From Candidatus Edwardsiibacteriota bacterium (GTDB lineage: Bacteria; Edwardsbacteria; AC1; EtOH8), in assembly GCA_020053305.1 (NCBI GenBank), contig JAGVNJ010000012.1, forward strand, positions 1-50,194: a DNA stretch of 50,194 nucleotides. The letters are read 5' to 3'. This document shows, piece after piece, positions 26,901 through 34,561 of this stretch (positions are counted from its first letter, which is position 1; the number at the start of each line of letters is the position of its first letter). The notes beneath the pieces were generated by a model. The model was not told where the DNA came from and searched no databases. It saw only the letters and a program-made list of their open reading frames with translations. The position numbers and the translations under genes are program-made.

Positions 26901-27335
26901 CACCGCCACCAGGTCCTGCAGCTGTTTGGATATGTCCGCCAGGCTCTCCAATCCGCCGGTCAGCTGGCGGTTAAGCTCCAGCGACTGGTCGAAGGAGGTT
27001 ATCAGCGATTTGAGCACCTGCTCGGTCTCCAGGATCACCTGGTTGTAATCCTGGCTGGTGTCCAGCACCATGGCGGAGTATCCGGTGATCTCCTCCTGCC
27101 CCCGGAATATCTCGGCCAGTTTGTCCTGGAACTCCTGGATGACCGTCAGGTGGATATTGTCGGCCGCCGAAAGCTGCTTGATGCCCTCCATGATGGCCGG
27201 AAGCAGGTCGGTGAACTGGCTGATCTTGGTGAGATAGTTGTTCAGGTCGTTCTCCGAAAGCCGGTTTTCATAGACATGGCCGGCCCTTGCCCCGGCTGAC
27301 GTTTCCCGGTTCTTATTTCTTTGGAAAATATTCAT
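23982..27335 (-). CDS. fusion of tandem chemoreceptor-like coiled coils with a family 5 solute-binding domain
   Basis: The protein is 1117 residues. No signal peptide or transmembrane segment is visible (start MNIFQRNKNRETSAGARAGH), so it appears cytoplasmic. Residues about 30-610 are almost all helical. Two segments resemble the tip of chemoreceptor signalling hairpins: ISQVSRNAEIKAFHAGNVGR (about 153-172, then GFGVIAENMNKLSQ) and IRSFAEQVKLLAFYSAVEVA (about 445-464). Residues about 619-1117 are a peptide/nickel-type solute-binding domain (WTFNLKKGVRFHNGRELTSD, then DVKYTLERL) normally found outside the membrane. No che or transporter genes adjoin. It overlaps murI by 4 nt (ATGA) and is followed by the rluD-like gene. 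Confidence 0.85.
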   Translation of the reverse strand: MNIFQRNKNRETSAGARAGHVYENRLSENDLNNYLTKISQFTDLLPAIMEGIKQLSAADNIHLTVIQEFQDKLAEIFRGQEEITGYSAMVLDTSQDYNQVILETEQVLKSLITSFDQSLELNRQLTGGLESLADISKQLQDLVAVMTEMSLAISQVSRNAEIKAFHAGNVGRGFGVIAENMNKLSQELRKAAGKAPGLDSSLKEKIARASHGLSRAKELAAGLKEISTSMEAELSDIYQANQLIVQGFQEMRRHSDSQEEIRDRLLAGIADISEITANLGINQEVVASVLTTEMASVGQIEFVREQLEAARAAWQKRPAPSILREIAIKLKHLQSSLGSSVSHWHGLQESVIGLKSTALQEENIATQVWAQMERLFGGIDGLGQGVQQIGLRLESVTSRADNIQKNLKTSTENLGLLRGLLDEFKAVSAGISRDLAELQETGQGIRSFAEQVKLLAFYSAVEVADMGQWTRELEPIVSQTRGLALQAESDSAKMTPMLAELQKQFLNTVSLLDRNIEMVGLNLTDISQADISLNKVLEEAGRLSAIGSSSRAGIDAQAASRNGLVEVYSRYANSFRAVSSNLEMVQRLFKQAHESLLGFGQIAGQLFGQIDDRIIKEDFGGILKLTLPSEPLTLDPAMRTDATSNEVVAQIFEGLVQFDAGVNVVPAIATHWSISNDGLEWTFNLKKGVRFHNGRELTSDDVKYTLERLLNPVLNSPNSYFVDMIEGAADFRASRANSVKGIRIMDSHTLVIRLESAYMPFLANLASSVTAIVPKEEVSKAGGNLSSNPIGAGPFKFKEWIPGSRIELARFNDYFEQKLSLKGIIYRVDIPEDQRSEKLERREIDQLEVRGREREEVCARGNCLVEKLPALNIQYVCINVSMSTPFVDKRVRQALNYAIDKNNLIDASSLRAEATVARGVFPPGLAAYNPNLEGYAYNPETAKALLAQAGYPGGLPGEYLMDIRDNREQMERAEIIISQCRKAGIMLKANPLPWKELLERSYEGQSILSVRGWSSDNGDPDNFLYPLFHSRNWGRPGNTSFYKSQKVDEMLIRALAVRNPVERLNFYREIERLVVEDAPWIFLYHSMKYTATNPYLHGYRIRPMGAARLKDCWMETE

Positions 27336-28225
27336 CCCGCAGCGCTTTCCTTTTCGGCGTTCAGTGAAACATGCCGGGGGTTATCCAGCAGTTTCACCTC
27401 CTTGAGCTCTATCTTTTCGGAGGTGATCTCCTGCCCCATGAAGATTCTGGCCAGGTGATCAAAGTGGTCGCACTGGTCGGTGGTCAGGTATCGACAATTT
27501 CCTCCGGTGGTGATGAGCAACTCCATCTCCGGATGGCGCTGGAGATATTCGGCCAGACTGGGCGCCACCAGTTCGTCCTGGGAAAGGATCTGGATGTTCT
27601 TGGGCAGGATCTTTTCGATCTTATTTTTGAGAAGCGGGTAATGGGTGCAGGCCAATAAAAGTGTATCGATTTTTGGGTTCTGGATCTCGGTCTGCTTCCA
27701 GTATTTTTTTATGAAATATTCCAACCCTTCGCCCTCCAGCTCTCCGGCCTCCACCAAAGGCACTAACAGGGGGCAGGCCTGCTGGATCAGCTCCACCTTC
27801 GGGGCATGATTGACCATCTCCAGCACAAAGCTTTGGGAGTTGACCGTCCCGGCCGTTCCCCATAAGGCCACGGTGTTACTCCTGGTTTTGTTTTGAATGG
27901 ACTCCACGGTGGGACGGATCATCCCCAGCACCCTCCGTTCGGGGTAGGTCTTGGGCAGGTACTGCTGCTGGATGCTGCGCAGGGCTTTGGCGCTGGCGGT
28001 GTTGCAGGCGATGATGATCAGCGGGCAGCCCTGGGAGAAAAGGTACTGCACCCCCTCGGCGGTGAACTTGAGCACCGTCTCGAAGGAGCGGTTGCCGTAC
28101 GGCGTCCGGGCGTTGTCGCCCAGATAGATGTAATCGTACTGCGGCATCAGCTCCCGGATCTTGCGGAAGATGGTCAGCCCGCCGAACCCGGAATCGAATA
28201 TGCCTATGGGTGAATGATGGGACAT
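27332..28225 (-). CDS. murI: glutamate racemase
   Basis: This 297-residue enzyme makes D-glutamate for peptidoglycan. It has IGIFDSGFGGLTIFRKI at the start, YLGDNARTPYG, the first catalytic cysteine in ACNTASA and the second in LACTHYPLL. The extra 25-30 residues at the C-terminus are unusual but not damaging. Its TGA overlaps the ATG of the fusion gene (27332-27335), so the two are translationally coupled, an odd partner for a cell-wall enzyme. Confidence 0.95.
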   Translation of the reverse strand: MSHHSPIGIFDSGFGGLTIFRKIRELMPQYDYIYLGDNARTPYGNRSFETVLKFTAEGVQYLFSQGCPLIIIACNTASAKALRSIQQQYLPKTYPERRVLGMIRPTVESIQNKTRSNTVALWGTAGTVNSQSFVLEMVNHAPKVELIQQACPLLVPLVEAGELEGEGLEYFIKKYWKQTEIQNPKIDTLLLACTHYPLLKNKIEKILPKNIQILSQDELVAPSLAEYLQRHPEMELLITTGGNCRYLTTDQCDHFDHLARIFMGQEITSEKIELKEVKLLDNPRHVSLNAEKESAAG

Positions 28226-28308
28226 TATAAAATATTAAAGCTTAAGTTATAATTTTTAAACATATTCAGTTGGTCTAATCTGCCATATCAAACCCGATAT
28301 CTGAGAAA

Positions 28309-28875
28309 TCAACTCTTCTTCCTGCCGATATGATAACCCGCTTTAGGCTCTCTGATTTTAAAACCTATGGTGCGTTTTGGCCGGGACGGCGGATCCATTA
28401 GCCGGCGTATGGCTTCAAAAATGGCATGGATCTCATGGTCGTGCTTTTCCACCTTGCGTTCCAGCAACGAAAATTGTTCGGCCAGTTCTTTGTGATCGGA
28501 CAAAAGTTCCCTCAGCTTAACGAACGTCCGCATAATAGCCACATTGACCTGAATGGCCCGCTTACTGCGTAGCACGCCGGAGAGCATGGCTACGCCCTGT
28601 TCAGTAAAAGCAAACGGCCTCTTTCTGAGACCGCCCCAACTTGAAGTCACAAATTGTGACTTCAAGTTGGCAAGCTCCACCCGAGTTAATTGGAACATGA
28701 AATCATCCGGGAAGCGCTCAATGTTCCTTTTGACGGATTGCATCATTACCTTATGCGGAACGGCATACAGATTGGCTAGGTCTCCGCTCAGCATCACTTT
28801 TAAGCCGCGAACAAAATAGATGCGCCGCTCGATATCGGCATCAGATATGACCAGGCCATGTTTTTCTTTACTCAT
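28309..28875 (-). CDS. ORF6N-domain protein
   Basis: The ATG at 28875 (MSKEKHGLVISDADIERRIY) has AGGGGA upstream and fits the family start. The 188-residue protein has an ORF6N domain (about 10-110) with IYFVRGLKVMLSGDLANLYA and FAFTEQGVAMLSGVL, then a coiled coil (about 115-155) and a basic tail. ORF6N/KilA-N-type domains are common in phages and mobile DNA and are thought to bind DNA. A perfect 35-bp palindrome lies inside the coding region. It follows the amidase gene and is probably an accessory, laterally acquired gene. Confidence 0.85.
   Translation of the reverse strand: MSKEKHGLVISDADIERRIYFVRGLKVMLSGDLANLYAVPHKVMMQSVKRNIERFPDDFMFQLTRVELANLKSQFVTSSWGGLRKRPFAFTEQGVAMLSGVLRSKRAIQVNVAIMRTFVKLRELLSDHKELAEQFSLLERKVEKHDHEIHAIFEAIRRLMDPPSRPKRTIGFKIREPKAGYHIGRKKS
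28636..28670. repeat. 35-bp palindrome inside the ORF6N gene
   Basis: Seventeen-base arms (CCAACTTGAAGTCACAA and its exact complement) surround a single A. On the coding strand it encodes ANLKSQFVTSSW, a conserved part of the domain. It could be an operator for the protein itself or a foldable mRNA element. Confidence 0.85.
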
Positions 28876-28959
28876 AAATTCCCCTGATGTACCATCGGAC
28901 ACTTTCCTCTGCTTCCGGCAAACCCACCGTTCCCACTCATCAAATCCCAATTCCCGTTC

Positions 28960-30162
28960 TCACGGTTCTATCCTGCCGAACTTGCATTTATACCGTTTGG
29001 CGAATTCCCTTAAGCCTTGGGCGATCCCCTCGGCGACGTTCTGCCTGAAAGTGGTCTTCTTCAGCAGCCTCTCCTCCTCGGGATGGGAAATAAAAGCCGT
29101 CTCCACCAGCACCGACGGCATATAGGCCCCGTTGAGCACATAGAACCCGGCCTGATTGACCCCCCGGTTGGGGACCGCCAGCCCGGCCGACAGCGCCTCC
29201 TGGATCCACTCCGCCAGATCGCTGGATTCTTTTAGGAATTCGTTCTGCATCACATCCCACAGTATCAGCTGGATGTCGTCGAAATTGGCGGTCTTCTTGT
29301 CCGGCTGTTCGAACTGGATGGCGGAGTTTTCCATGGCGGCGGTGGCCCGGGCGTCGTCGGTCTTGGCCAGCGACAGGAAATAGGTCTCCACCCCCCGGGT
29401 GGTGCTCCGGTTGCGTTTCTTTTTGGGAGCGGCATTGCAGTGGATGCTGATGAAGATGTCGGCCGCCTCCCGATTGGCAATGGCGGTGCGGTCGCCCAAA
29501 GAAATGAAGACATCGTCATCCCGGGTCATCACTACCTTGACCCCGTACCTGTCCTCCAGGATGGTCTTCAGCCGAAAGGCGATATCCAGGTTGATATCCT
29601 TCTCCAGCAGGCGGCTGGGGCCCACCGCCCCGGGGTCCTTTCCTCCATGTCCGGCGTCGATCACCACTTTCTCGATCGCCCGGGCCTTCTGGGGCAGCCG
29701 CGGCCTGGCCTGCGGGATGCTGACCTCCCGGGGATCCAGCATTCCCAGGCTTAATTTGCGGCCCTGGGGATCCCAGCCCACTCCCTTGCCCCAGAGCGGT
29801 ATCAGAAATCGGGTGAACATCTCCAACGGCACCCACAGCCCTGAATCGTAGAGTCGTACCGGATTATACAGATTGTATGATTTGCCGTCCATCAAAAAGA
29901 AGGTGTTGTCCGCCGAAAGCCTTAAGGAATGCCCCGGCAGTTTGACCTCGGCCCGGCCCTCGATATCCGACCAATTGACCTGCCCGGACCAGGGCCCGGT
30001 CAGATCGTCCAGCGACAGGTACTCCTCCCGGTCGAACAGCAGGGTGCCGACCACCGTGGTTCTGCCTTTGGCGTCTATCACGGTCAATGACTCGGATAAG
30101 GCCATTGAGGGAATAAGCGCCAAGTAACATAAAAAAAAGTTTATCCACACTGATTTTATCAT
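28960..30162 (-). CDS. N-acetylmuramoyl-L-alanine amidase (Amidase_3)
   Basis: The protein has 400 residues. After a signal peptide (about 1-23) comes a domain resembling the copper-amine-oxidase N-terminal repeat (about 35-135). The zinc amidase domain (about 165-395) shows VVIDAGHGGKDPGAVG, LLEKDINL, FISIHCNAAP and VLVETAFIS, giving the His-Glu-His metal ligands and the catalytic Glu. It cleaves the bond between muramic acid and the stem peptide, usually in cell separation. Its ATG overlaps the stop of the upstream gene (ATGA at 30159-30162), tying it to the glycan cluster. Confidence 0.93.
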   Translation of the reverse strand: MIKSVWINFFLCYLALIPSMALSESLTVIDAKGRTTVVGTLLFDREEYLSLDDLTGPWSGQVNWSDIEGRAEVKLPGHSLRLSADNTFFLMDGKSYNLYNPVRLYDSGLWVPLEMFTRFLIPLWGKGVGWDPQGRKLSLGMLDPREVSIPQARPRLPQKARAIEKVVIDAGHGGKDPGAVGPSRLLEKDINLDIAFRLKTILEDRYGVKVVMTRDDDVFISLGDRTAIANREAADIFISIHCNAAPKKKRNRSTTRGVETYFLSLAKTDDARATAAMENSAIQFEQPDKKTANFDDIQLILWDVMQNEFLKESSDLAEWIQEALSAGLAVPNRGVNQAGFYVLNGAYMPSVLVETAFISHPEEERLLKKTTFRQNVAEGIAQGLREFAKRYKCKFGRIEP

Positions 30163-31274
30163 CGCGTATTAATCCGTTTTCCCTGTTTCATAATCTGTGC
30201 CGGCGAATGCCGCAGTGCGAGGGATTGGATCTTTTTCTGCGACAAGCCTAACAGCCGGGCCCGGGCCATGGCTTCGCCCACCTTCAAGCCGGCTGCGTGC
30301 AGCTCGATTACCGGCCTCGGCCCCAGTGCGGCGAAGGTCAGCCCCATCCGGCGCTTGCCGGCGCCAGTCGGAGGATAGTGGGGGATACCCTCCGCTGTGA
30401 GACTAACGACATCCACCTCCCCGCACAGATGAATGATTGAAATTCCCGGAGCCGATTTTTTGATCTCCCCGGCCGTAATCTGCCCATATCGTCCGATGAT
30501 GGTTTCTTCCGAGGAGTAATCGGCGATAATTATAGCATCGCAGTCCCTCAGGCGGCGACGGTGTTCCCGGCCCCGTAAATGCGGAAGCGCAAAAACCGAG
30601 GCCCCGCCCTTTAAAAGATGGGCTGCTATCCGCCGCCCGAACTTGTCTCTTCCGACCACGGCGATCCTGCTTTTATGAACCTCTATCTCCAGTTCCATCA
30701 GCATCCGCTGAACCAAGGGTCCCACATAATCGAACACTCGTAGGTCCGGCGCATCCTCGTCGGTGCCCATCACCGGGATGCCCCGGGCGGCGCAGGCCTC
30801 CAAATCGACATCGCCGGGCCGCACCTCCCACGCCTCGCACATGGCGGGCACAACCGCCTGCGGCCCCATCATAGCCACGGTGGATTCATCAATCGGCCGC
30901 ACCATGCCCAGGTTGGTGACAATGTGCGCCCGGCCCAGCTGCCGGGGATCCTTGCGGGTGACCATCGTAACCTGCTCCTGTACTCCGCAGTATTGGGCAA
31001 GCCGGCGGCAGTGGGCTTTCGCCGCCTCGGCCGTTCCGTACCGCGAGCCACGGGCGATGGCGTACACCTCTGCCCCGGCCATGGCAGCGATGACCGGGGT
31101 CACCGCATAGTTGCCGGTGGCGGCTTCGGTAAAAACTACCAAGCCGCGCAGGTCCAGCCGCAGTTCTCGGATAATCTCGGAGATTAACCGTCGCACCCGT
31201 TCCGGGTTTACCATTCCCTTCCGTCGCAAATGATTGACGGTGGTCCACTGTGTTCCCCCGCTGTTTGGTCTCAT
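30159..31274 (-). CDS. Rossmann-fold, 2-hydroxyacid-dehydrogenase-like protein of unknown role
   Basis: The start at 31274 is supported by an ATGA overlap with the aminotransferase gene. The 371-residue protein contains a region like D-2-hydroxyacid dehydrogenases (HIVTNLGMVRPID, LEACAARGIPVMGTDE) and a Rossmann-type segment IAVVGRDKFGRRIAAHLLKG near 208. The Arg/Glu/His catalytic set of the dehydrogenases is not obvious to me. The C-terminus is basic. Its place in a glycan cluster suggests a step in sugar or lipid-carrier metabolism, but I do not recognise the family. Confidence 0.6.
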   Translation of the reverse strand: MRPNSGGTQWTTVNHLRRKGMVNPERVRRLISEIIRELRLDLRGLVVFTEAATGNYAVTPVIAAMAGAEVYAIARGSRYGTAEAAKAHCRRLAQYCGVQEQVTMVTRKDPRQLGRAHIVTNLGMVRPIDESTVAMMGPQAVVPAMCEAWEVRPGDVDLEACAARGIPVMGTDEDAPDLRVFDYVGPLVQRMLMELEIEVHKSRIAVVGRDKFGRRIAAHLLKGGASVFALPHLRGREHRRRLRDCDAIIIADYSSEETIIGRYGQITAGEIKKSAPGISIIHLCGEVDVVSLTAEGIPHYPPTGAGKRRMGLTFAALGPRPVIELHAAGLKVGEAMARARLLGLSQKKIQSLALRHSPAQIMKQGKRINTR

Positions 31275-32404
31275 CGCTTCCCCTGTCCCGGATGACGGGA
31301 TTCCACCAGGTCCCTGACCACGGCCGCTACATAGTCTGCTTCATCCTCGGTCAATCCGTTGTAGAACGGCAGGGCTACGGCGTGTTCATATATCTCGGCG
31401 GCCTTCGGGAAATCGGCAGGCCCGAAATTGTATTTATCTCGGTAATAGCCCAAAAGGGGGACGGCATAGGTCCCGATGGTTGCCTCAATGTCGCGCTGTC
31501 TCAGATGCTCGATGATCGTCCAGCTATCGATGGTATCAAATCGGACCACCAGCGATTGCCAAGCGCATCGGCATTGTTGAGAAGTTTGCTGAAAGGCCAG
31601 ACCTGGTACCTTTTCCAGCAGCTTCCGATACCGTTCGTGAAGTTTTCGCCGTTCCTGAATCAACGGTTCGATCCGCCCCACCTGTTCCAGCCCCAGGGCG
31701 GCTTCCATCTCGTTCATTCGGTAGTTGAAGCCCGGCAAAATCAGATTGGGAACGCCGTCTTTGAACGACATGCCGTGGCTCCGTAGCATTCGCACTCGCT
31801 CGGCCAGCGCCTGATCCCTTGCCACTACCATGCCGCCCTCGGCGGTGGTGGCCACCTTTCGGGGGTGGAAACTGAAACATCCGGCTTCGCCGATGGTGCC
31901 GCACTTCCTTCCCAATATCTCGGACCCCAGGGCCCCGGCTGCGTCCTCGATCACCGCCAGAGATCGCTCGTGAGCCAGTTGCATCAGCGCATCCATAGGG
32001 GCTGGCACTCCGAACAGGTGAACCGGCATGATGGCCCGGGTCCTTCCTGTCACGGCCATCCTTGCCCGGCTGGGATCGATGGTGAAGGTCTTGGAGTCGA
32101 TATCGGCAAACACCGGCCTGGCTCCGGTCAGCTCCACAGCGTTGGCCGTAGCCGGGAAAGTGTAAGCCGGGACTATGACCTCGTCGCCCGGCCCGATATC
32201 TAGAGCCAGCAGAGCCAGGTGCAACGCGGCCGTGCCCGAGCTCACCGCCGCGGCGTTTGGCGTCCCCAAGTATCCGGCGGCCAGATCCTCAAACTCTCGA
32301 ACCCTCCGTCCCGAGACCAGGTAACCGTCGTTCAGCATCTCACCGAACTCCGCCAAGAGCTTCTCCCTGCCGGCGAATGAAGGTTTGGAGAGTCTGACTT
32401 TCAT
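31271..32404 (-). CDS. DegT/DnrJ/EryC1/StrS sugar aminotransferase
   Basis: The start at 32404 (MKVRLSKPSFAGREKL) is set by an ATGA overlap with the epimerase stop; upstream in-frame sequence is a shadow. This 377-residue PLP enzyme has SSGTAALHLALLAL, EVIVPAYTFPATANA, VIEDAAGALGS and FSFHPRKVATTAEGG, where the Lys holds the cofactor. The family transfers an amino group to keto-sugar nucleotides, making amino sugars for surface glycans. The sugar product cannot be told from sequence alone. Confidence 0.93.
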   Translation of the reverse strand: MKVRLSKPSFAGREKLLAEFGEMLNDGYLVSGRRVREFEDLAAGYLGTPNAAAVSSGTAALHLALLALDIGPGDEVIVPAYTFPATANAVELTGARPVFADIDSKTFTIDPSRARMAVTGRTRAIMPVHLFGVPAPMDALMQLAHERSLAVIEDAAGALGSEILGRKCGTIGEAGCFSFHPRKVATTAEGGMVVARDQALAERVRMLRSHGMSFKDGVPNLILPGFNYRMNEMEAALGLEQVGRIEPLIQERRKLHERYRKLLEKVPGLAFQQTSQQCRCAWQSLVVRFDTIDSWTIIEHLRQRDIEATIGTYAVPLLGYYRDKYNFGPADFPKAAEIYEHAVALPFYNGLTEDEADYVAAVVRDLVESRHPGQGKR

Positions 32405-33372
32405 GGGGCCTGACGCTTCCGGTACCATTCGATGGTGGCGGCGATGCCCTGGTTCAGGTCCACCGCCGGGGAGTAGCTCAGTAATGACTTGGCTTTCTCG
32501 ATGTTGGGAATCCTCAGTTCCACGTCCACATAGGTCTTGGGCACATGGACGATCTTGGAGGACGAGCCGGCCAGGTGTACGATCTTCTCGGCCAGGCCCA
32601 GAATGGTGATTGTGCCCCGGGGATTGCCGATATTGAATACCTCGCCCACCGCTTGGTCCCTCTCCAGGCACAGCAGGACGCCGGCAATCATGTCGTCGAT
32701 GTAGCACCAAGAGCGGATTTGATCTCCCTCGCCGTGGATCTTCAGGTGTTCGTTCCTCACTGCCTGCACCGAAAAGTCATGGATGGCTCCCTCACCCACC
32801 TGTCCCGGCCCGTAGACGTTGAACGGCCGCACAGTTACGCTCCTCAGGCCGTGCTTCTGGTAATAGCTGTGCACCAAGTGTTCGCCGGCCAGCTTGCTGA
32901 CGGCGTAGGTCCAGCGGGCCTCGCCCACCGGCTGCATGTTGGTGGCTGTTCGTTCGTTCACCCGCACCGCCTGGACACCGAACACCTCGCTGGTAGAGAA
33001 GTTCACAAGTCGCTCCACCTGAGGGATCCTGCCCAGTTCGTGCAGAGCCTTTAATAGGTGGTGAATGCCTATCATGTTGACTTCCATGGTGTGGGCCGGG
33101 TCCTGAATCACCGTGTCGATGCCGGCCACCGCCGCCATATGAAGCACTATATGAACTGTTGAAGGGATGCTGCTTTTGAGAAGATGGTAATCCAGAATAT
33201 CGCCGGTGATGACCGTCAAGTTTGGATGATTGGATAATCCCGAATCCTTCAGGGAATCCCGGCGGAAGCTATCGTAGATGACAATCCGGTTGTCATTAAT
33301 CAGCCTGCGGCAGAGATGAGCCGAGATAAACCCTGCCCCGCCGGTGATGAATATGGTTTTGTCTTTGATCAT
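32401..33372 (-). CDS. NAD-dependent sugar epimerase/dehydratase
   Basis: This 323-residue short-chain dehydrogenase has the nucleotide-binding motif TGGAGFISAHL near residue 10, a catalytic Ser in FSTSEVFG and the active pair YAVSK (YxxxK). NVYGPGQ and RSWCYIDDM are typical of UDP-glucose epimerase and dTDP-glucose dehydratase relatives. It acts on NDP-sugars and would provide the substrate for the aminotransferase, with which it is translationally coupled. Confidence 0.92.
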   Translation of the reverse strand: MIKDKTIFITGGAGFISAHLCRRLINDNRIVIYDSFRRDSLKDSGLSNHPNLTVITGDILDYHLLKSSIPSTVHIVLHMAAVAGIDTVIQDPAHTMEVNMIGIHHLLKALHELGRIPQVERLVNFSTSEVFGVQAVRVNERTATNMQPVGEARWTYAVSKLAGEHLVHSYYQKHGLRSVTVRPFNVYGPGQVGEGAIHDFSVQAVRNEHLKIHGEGDQIRSWCYIDDMIAGVLLCLERDQAVGEVFNIGNPRGTITILGLAEKIVHLAGSSSKIVHVPKTYVDVELRIPNIEKAKSLLSYSPAVDLNQGIAATIEWYRKRQAP

Positions 33373-33401
33373 CAGTTATAATATTTAGTGATTTGTGAAG
33401 T

Positions 33402-33424
33402 ACCCTGTGCCAAGAGCACAGGGT
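33402..33424. repeat. hairpin between glycosyltransferase and epimerase genes
   Basis: ACCCTGTGC and GCACAGGGT form a perfect 9-bp stem with a 5-nt loop. No T-tract follows on either strand, so it is not a classical terminator. It may set relative expression or mRNA stability within the cluster. Confidence 0.6.
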
Positions 33425-33475
33425 GTTGAAAATTATCAACAGCCTTAATATTTAAAACGCACGATACTCCATTTG

Positions 33476-34552
33476 CTATATTTTCTCTGAAGTGGCCCGA
33501 TCTAGTATCCCGGCGACTACCGCGCCGGCCTCGTGGGTCTCCTCGAGCCATTTCCGGCTCCGAGCGGCCAGCCCGTTCCGATAGGAGTGGTCGGAGACCA
33601 GACGCTCCAGCCTTTCCTCGATGGTGTCCTCGTCGATATCCACCAGCGGGTGATTTTTAACCTCGCTGGCCATACGGGGCGCGATGGAAGTGGCTACTGG
33701 AATGCCCATAGCCAGCCACTCCAGGGTGCTGATGCCGTAGCCCCAGGGGCTGATCTGATCGATCCCGATGTCACAATCAGCCTTAGCTTTTAAGGCCTCG
33801 GCATGCGAAAGATTTTCGATCAACACCATTTCCACAGGATGTCGCTGGGCAGTATGTTCAATCGCTCGTATGATGCGTTCGGTCCCCTTGAGCGACCGGC
33901 TGGTGGGCGAATGCCCGATCCGCAGCTTCTCGCGTGCGGGTTTTGCGGCCACCGTAAACTGTGAGATGTCAAACGGCGCGTAGCAGTGAGCTATGTGTGG
34001 ATGCAGGTCCAGGTGGTCCCATTCCAGAGTAATGTTCAGATCGGAAATCGCATCGATCTCTGGCATCACCCCCCGCACCCGCAGGTCGCTGCCCAGATAG
34101 CAACAGATCACTTTTTTCCCGGCCGCATGCCACTTGGGAATGATATTGTCTTTCTTTGAAAAACCCTGTCCGCCGTCCAACTGGTAGACATCAAATGAAT
34201 CGAGGTGGTATTTCTTTATATACCCCTCTATCAAAGGCCGGGTCATCCGGTCCCGGAGATTTATTAGAAGGCCGGCCAAGCGATTGGCCGGCTTCCAAAC
34301 TGGCGGAATCTGCAGGGGCTGGGCCAGGCCGGAATCCTGAAACGGTCTGGGTTTAGGATAACATATTTTTTTCAGTTTGGCAACAATTTCCGGCTTCCAG
34401 AAAGACAGGTTCAGACAGATGTCCTCCGGATACCGCTGCTGGCTCTGGTTCAGAGTCACCAGATGGCTCTCATACCCCAGCTTTCGCTCTGCTTGAACGA
34501 AAGCGATCGGTATCCCGGCGGTGTTGTATGGCGCGATGTGCAGGATGCGCAT
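33476..34552 (-). CDS. glycosyltransferase (GT4-like)
   Basis: The protein is 358 residues, starting MRILHIAPYNTAGIPIAFVQ, a GT-B type N-terminal strand. The C-terminal half has RIGHSPTSRSLKGTERIIRA and WGYGISTLEWLAMGIPVATS, the usual donor-binding and Glu-containing region of family 4 enzymes. It would transfer a sugar from a nucleotide donor onto a surface glycan. The acceptor is unknown. It lies 9 nt after the acyltransferase gene in the same operon. Confidence 0.85.
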   Translation of the reverse strand: MRILHIAPYNTAGIPIAFVQAERKLGYESHLVTLNQSQQRYPEDICLNLSFWKPEIVAKLKKICYPKPRPFQDSGLAQPLQIPPVWKPANRLAGLLINLRDRMTRPLIEGYIKKYHLDSFDVYQLDGGQGFSKKDNIIPKWHAAGKKVICCYLGSDLRVRGVMPEIDAISDLNITLEWDHLDLHPHIAHCYAPFDISQFTVAAKPAREKLRIGHSPTSRSLKGTERIIRAIEHTAQRHPVEMVLIENLSHAEALKAKADCDIGIDQISPWGYGISTLEWLAMGIPVATSIAPRMASEVKNHPLVDIDEDTIEERLERLVSDHSYRNGLAARSRKWLEETHEAGAVVAGILDRATSEKI

Positions 34553-34561
34553 GTCCGGTCG

